Translations under genes and position numbers: made by a program | Source of the DNA: CAZQFS01 sp964592755 | GTDB lineage: Bacteria; Hydrothermota; Tepidihabitantia; Tepidihabitantales; Tepidihabitantaceae | Direction: 5' to 3' | Assembly: GCA_964592755.1 (NCBI GenBank) | Contig: CAZQFS010000002.1 | Location: 3,442 to 67,441, forward strand | DNA length: 64,000 bases | In this document: positions 61,027 to 64,000 of the stretch, one piece after another | Position numbering within the stretch: position 1 is the first letter of the stretch | Layout: every line of letters begins with the position of its first letter | The notes under the pieces: model-generated | Databases searched by the model: none | Told to the model about the DNA's origin: nothing | What the model saw: the letters and a program-made list of their open reading frames with translations, nothing else

Positions 61027-61821
61027 TCACCGTCGCAGACTCTCCGATGTCGATAATTGCGTAATGCGTCCCCGGGACTCCCCAAGCAGGGTTGCGCCTG
61101 TCGGTCGCTCGGCTGCGACAGGCATGTCGTCCCACGTCCTGCCGTCGAGCTTGCGGCCGTTCTTGTGCTTGCGGGTCCCGCCCCACTGCTTAAAGTAGAA
61201 GGCCACGCCCGCCATCTCGCACTGACGCTTGACTGCCCTCGCCCATTCCGGCTTCATCACACGCGCGCCCGGCCCGGACTCGCCGCCGACAATCACCCAG
61301 TCGATGCCCGCCAGGGACAGATGCCCAATGTCGCCCAACAGAGGCTCACATGACAGGAACTTCACCTTGGCGGATGTCGCTACGAGGTCAGCGATGCGGC
61401 TCACGTTCCGCGCATCCTCGACCGTCACGCCCATCCAGACATTGTCCGGCCACGGCAGCGAAGGGGCCAGGGCCTTCAGCCGCTTGCTGCGTTTGGTCAG
61501 CACCTGGAACTGGTGCTGGGGGCAGGCCTTCATCACATCGAACACCCGTCTGATGAAGCTAACCGGCACATCGGCGTGGAACAGGTCGCCCATGGAGCAC
61601 AGAAAAACCTGATGCGGCTTGCGCCATGACTGCGGAGTAAGGAGTTCCTTCTCGTGCGTCGTGACCCTGAAACCATTCCGGTACTTCGGCATGCCCGCCG
61701 CCTGCAACCGCAGTGCAAACCGCTCGGCGTAGCAGTGCGCGCAGCCCGCGCTGATATGCGAGCAACCCGTCACCGGGTTCCATGTCGCCTCGGTCCATTC
61801 GATGGAGGAATTCAGGGCCAT
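61027..61821 (-). CDS. DUF5131 (phage Gp37/Gp68-type) protein
   Basis: 264 residues from ATG 61821 (MALNSSIEWTEATWNPVTGC); a longer frame from 61866 adds 15 residues not seen in the family. Three cysteines near the start (Cys20, Cys27, Cys30 in CSHISAGCAHCYAERF) look like a radical-SAM-type iron-sulfur site. QVFLCSMGDLFHADVP, VLTKRSKRLKAL, WMGVTVEDARNVSRI, FLSCEPLLGDI, WVIVGGESGPGARVM and FYFKQWGGTRKHKNGR are all family strings. Members occur in phages and accessory islands; the reaction is unknown. It sits downstream of Abi_C and Shedu genes on the same strand. Confidence 0.92.
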   Translation of the reverse strand: MALNSSIEWTEATWNPVTGCSHISAGCAHCYAERFALRLQAAGMPKYRNGFRVTTHEKELLTPQSWRKPHQVFLCSMGDLFHADVPVSFIRRVFDVMKACPQHQFQVLTKRSKRLKALAPSLPWPDNVWMGVTVEDARNVSRIADLVATSAKVKFLSCEPLLGDIGHLSLAGIDWVIVGGESGPGARVMKPEWARAVKRQCEMAGVAFYFKQWGGTRKHKNGRKLDGRTWDDMPVAAERPTGATLLGESRGRITQLSTSESLRR

Positions 61822-61875
61822 GATGCAACTCCAGTGTAGCCACCGCCGCGCCCTGCGCAAGCGCACCGCGCCCGC

Positions 61876-61956
61876 CTAAGACCACTCGTACTTCTTGAGG
61901 ATACCCGTAACGATGTTGGGGCCAGCGGCGAGAAACTTCCCGTCGCTTTCCGTCAC
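61876..61956 (-). other. Short open frame, possible gene remnant
   Basis: 26 codons after GTG 61956: TESDGKFLAAGPNIVTGILK then KYEWS and a stop. The composition is protein-like and the frame is open a little further upstream to a stop near 61980. It may be the C-terminal end of a lost gene between the Abi_C and DUF5131 genes. I cannot name it. Confidence 0.25.
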
Positions 61957-62016
61957 TTCACCCGCCCCAACAGCTACGGGTGAGGGTCAACTGTATCTTC
62001 CTCTCCATGCGGACGA

Positions 62017-62859
62017 TTAGCTCCTCGTTGGCGGCAGTGAGGGCATTGGGGGTACATACTGCCGCAGACGCGCATCTATGTAGTGCAGCAGCGTTCTTGC
62101 GCAATTTATCATCAGGATTGCTTCCGGTTTCTCCAAGACCTCGTTTGGATGCGCCAGCGTAGCGTTGTTGCGGATATCATTCAGGCTGTCAGCTATGTTC
62201 GCAAGTGCTCGTACCGACTTCGTAATGGCGTCTTCCCGATGCAACGACACCTGAAATGCCGGATGCTGCTTCCTGAGCATGGCCAGCGCTTTGCTTATGC
62301 TCGCTTCCGGCGGCAATTCGATGCGCGTTTCGCCGCACACGTGCTTCACATAGCCATGAATGGCCGTGTGGGCTCGGTCAATGGCGCTAGCCGGCCCTGA
62401 CTGGGCCAGCAGGACTTGGGCGTCATGGAGCGCCCGTTCCACGACTTCGTTTGAGAACGCGAGTTGCGGTGCGGGCACGGTGGCCGGCTCGGTGAGCGTC
62501 GACTCATCAAGGTCAAAGACCACGTGTCGAACGTCGAAGCCACTTAGCTCACCCGCCGTAGTCGCTATCGCCCCGAAGGAAGCAACGTCGCGCTCCTCGT
62601 ACTTGACGCTTCTGTACTTGACGTACTGAGCCGCCGGGAGCTTGGCGTGCAGCACTTCGAACTCGTCGCCGAAGCGGTTCGTTCCTCGATGCAGGTGGAA
62701 GTCGATGGAATCTAGCGCGCCTAGTGCCGCGGTCTTGCCCCGCAGTTGCAGGAGCTTTCGGACGCGTTCCTTCAGGGCGGTCCAAACCGAGGTCGGGACG
62801 ACCTCGCCCAGCAGCGCGACATCCGTTGCCCCGCCGGGCCTGTGGTAGACGCCAATCAT
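62017..62859 (-). CDS. Abortive infection protein with Abi_C domain
   Basis: 280 residues, soluble. The C-terminal about 120 residues match the Abi_C (PF14355-type) pattern: SAIDRAHTAIHGYVKHVC, SISKALAMLRKQHPAF, VRALANIADSLNDIRNNATL with the conserved R-N-x-x-x-x-A-H, and MINCARTLLHYIDARLRQYV. The N-terminal half (TDVALLGEVVPTSVWTALKE, KYEERDVASFGAIATTAGEL) is not recognised. In related phage-defence proteins the R-N-x(4)-H region is thought to be an RNase-like site. It starts 21 bases after the Shedu stop, so the two are likely co-transcribed. Confidence 0.82.
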   Translation of the reverse strand: MIGVYHRPGGATDVALLGEVVPTSVWTALKERVRKLLQLRGKTAALGALDSIDFHLHRGTNRFGDEFEVLHAKLPAAQYVKYRSVKYEERDVASFGAIATTAGELSGFDVRHVVFDLDESTLTEPATVPAPQLAFSNEVVERALHDAQVLLAQSGPASAIDRAHTAIHGYVKHVCGETRIELPPEASISKALAMLRKQHPAFQVSLHREDAITKSVRALANIADSLNDIRNNATLAHPNEVLEKPEAILMINCARTLLHYIDARLRQYVPPMPSLPPTRS

Positions 62860-62880
62860 CTGCGGCTGCTCAACTCAGTG

Positions 62881-63882
62881 TTAGAACGGTATGTCGTCGA
62901 GGGTGTCCTTCGGTGGCGGCGGTTCGCAGCCCGGATTCAGGATGCGCTTCGCGCGGGCCAAGACGTGGTCGTAGGTGAGGATGGTGAGGTTGTGATACGA
63001 TGAGTTCAGGATTCGATAGGCCTCTCGCTGTTCGTCGCCCCAATCGTCCGAGCGACCGTAGATCAGGACGCACCGGGGTTTGACTGCCTTGACCTCGCCG
63101 TGCTTCTTGAAGAACCGCAGGTCGTTCACCCTTCTCTCTATCTCATGAATGTACCTGGCAGACTGGGTGATTGCCTCCACGAGTTTGCTGGAGGGGACCG
63201 GGTGCGCGTCCGAGCTTCGGTCGCGCCAGAAGGGCAGACCCGGGGCGGGCTTCTTGATCTCGATAACATCCACGAATCCGTCATACGCCTGCATCAGGAA
63301 GTCCGCGACATTCTCAGCGTCGATTCTCCGGTCCTCCAGAATTCTGACGAACTCGCTGCCCAGCACCCAGCTATTGCGTGTGAACCAGACTTGCCAGTCG
63401 TGCTCCCTCGACGAGTCATCGATCATCCTGGCGAAGGTTTCCACCGCCTTCAGCCGGTTGCGGGACTCCAGTCCGTGCACCACATCCTCCGGTACGAGGT
63501 CCAAATCGGCTATCAGGCTGAGGACCTTCTGCTTGTCAGGGTCGTTTAGCACGGCCCTTAGGTGTACAAGGCTCTTGGGGTCGAACTTGGAACTTATCGG
63601 GACATAGCTTCGTACGCCCGCCTTGAACGGCTCGTAGTTGTCTGAAATGAAGGTCAACAGCTCGTTGAACTCGTCCGTGTAGAACGTCATCTTACTCTTG
63701 GGGTCGGCCGAGACGGGCTGTCCGGTCCTCTTGTCAAAACGACCCACCATGAGGCGAACGTCTCCTTGCGTGGTACGGTGCGGAATGTAGAAGAAGACTG
63801 CCTGTGAGATGACCTTCGGCGAGTCACGCAGTACCTTCGAGATGGACCTGATTCCTGAAGCCGGTTTCTTTGTGAGTATCAT
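62881..63882 (-). CDS. sduA: Shedu-type anti-phage nuclease (DUF4263)
   Basis: 333 residues. The C-terminal half is a DUF4263/SduA nuclease domain: HDWQVWFTRNSWVLGSEFVR, then the active-site array Asp194 in VADFLM, Glu208 and Lys210 in VDVIEIKKP, and Gln240 in LVEAITQSARYIHEIERR, followed by PRCVLIYGRSDDW and LTILTYDHVLARA. This is the PD-(D/E)XK-type D...ExK...Q set. Shedu is a single-gene defence system that cuts DNA. The N-terminal about 150 residues act as the regulatory part in other Shedu proteins; here they include VFFYIPHRTTQGDVRLMVG. The ATG overlaps the stop of a further upstream gene (ATGA). Confidence 0.92.
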   Translation of the reverse strand: MILTKKPASGIRSISKVLRDSPKVISQAVFFYIPHRTTQGDVRLMVGRFDKRTGQPVSADPKSKMTFYTDEFNELLTFISDNYEPFKAGVRSYVPISSKFDPKSLVHLRAVLNDPDKQKVLSLIADLDLVPEDVVHGLESRNRLKAVETFARMIDDSSREHDWQVWFTRNSWVLGSEFVRILEDRRIDAENVADFLMQAYDGFVDVIEIKKPAPGLPFWRDRSSDAHPVPSSKLVEAITQSARYIHEIERRVNDLRFFKKHGEVKAVKPRCVLIYGRSDDWGDEQREAYRILNSSYHNLTILTYDHVLARAKRILNPGCEPPPPKDTLDDIPF

Positions 63883-63998
63883 CGAACCCTCATTTCCTTG
63901 AGCATTGCCAGCGACTCCCCCGAGTCCCGTTGCGATGAGATGTCGAACTCACGCGTCAACCTGAGACGGCTCGCCTTCACCCCAGACGCGGGCGAGGG
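63879..63998 (-). CDS. C-terminal end of a gene coupled to Shedu (partial)
   Basis: An open minus frame runs from the window edge to a stop inside the Shedu start (ATGA). Visible end: VKASRLRLTREFDISSQRDS then GESLAMLKEMRVR. The overlap predicts translational coupling, so this protein is part of the same defence unit. Too little is present to name it. Confidence 0.55.
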   Translation of the reverse strand, partial: PSPASGVKASRLRLTREFDISSQRDSGESLAMLKEMRVR

Positions 63999-64000
63999 TG

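Overview
The window is a high-GC scaffold, probably from a metagenome-assembled genome: it holds runs of 100 N at 15613-15712 and 10 N at 56564-56573. It comes from a bacterium with an outer membrane (TonB-dependent receptor, TolC, OmpA-type lipoprotein, PorV-type barrel). The organism secretes many large proteins that end in type IX-like or FlgD-like sorting tails, and it encodes C25 (gingipain-like) and C11 (clostripain-like) peptidases. This set is typical of the FCB superphylum and neighbouring uncultured phyla. I lean towards candidate division WOR-3 or a relative, but no rRNA or other marker is present to prove it. I saw no tRNA, rRNA or CRISPR array.

Layout. 0-8 kb: a degenerate RmuC-like end, a C25 peptidase, a family-39-type membrane glycosyltransferase carrying an in-frame palindromic insertion, and a TolC protein. 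8-12.3 kb: a MacAB-type efflux operon with an unusual Gly/Met/Pro-rich lipoprotein, divergent from tolC. 12.3-15.2 kb: a foreign-looking islet with a twice-frameshifted hsdS between two genes of plasmid pRiA4b ORF-3-like character. 15.3-15.8 kb: repeat copy 1 and the scaffold gap. 15.8-22.7 kb: TPR-OmpA lipoprotein, pyrKDFE, deoC and kbl. 22.8-33.1 kb: a five-gene envelope operon (lipoprotein, TonB receptor, large secreted protein, PorV-like barrel, C11 peptidase) behind one promoter and a folded leader. 33-35 kb: two small lipoproteins and cvpA. 35-39 kb: a BioF-like enzyme, an acyl-CoA ligase and a TPR protein.

39-51 kb is a run of secreted, tail-bearing proteins: a beta-helix protein, two GH18-like hydrolases sharing an exact 1.4-kb block, and two YVTN beta-propellers. 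An ISNCY-type transposase remnant separates the two hydrolases. 51-57.5 kb is housekeeping: a ThiI-like PP-loop protein, NifU domain, phosphoesterase, nusB, ribH, ribBA and rmlB/rmlC-like sugar nucleotide genes. 58-64 kb: a GH113-like hydrolase, a DUF4143 ATPase, and a defence island (DUF5131, Abi_C and Shedu proteins plus one more gene running off the edge).

Three genome-wide features stand out. First, a family of roughly 0.3-kb intergenic repeats occurs in three copies, each pointing away from a neighbouring gene start and ending in the same GACGGCCTCC-GGCAG motif. Second, several promoters of the form TTGAC(A/T)-16/17-TAnnnT lie 6-10 bases before the start codon, which implies leaderless mRNAs. 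Third, several genes have their best-placed start at CTG.
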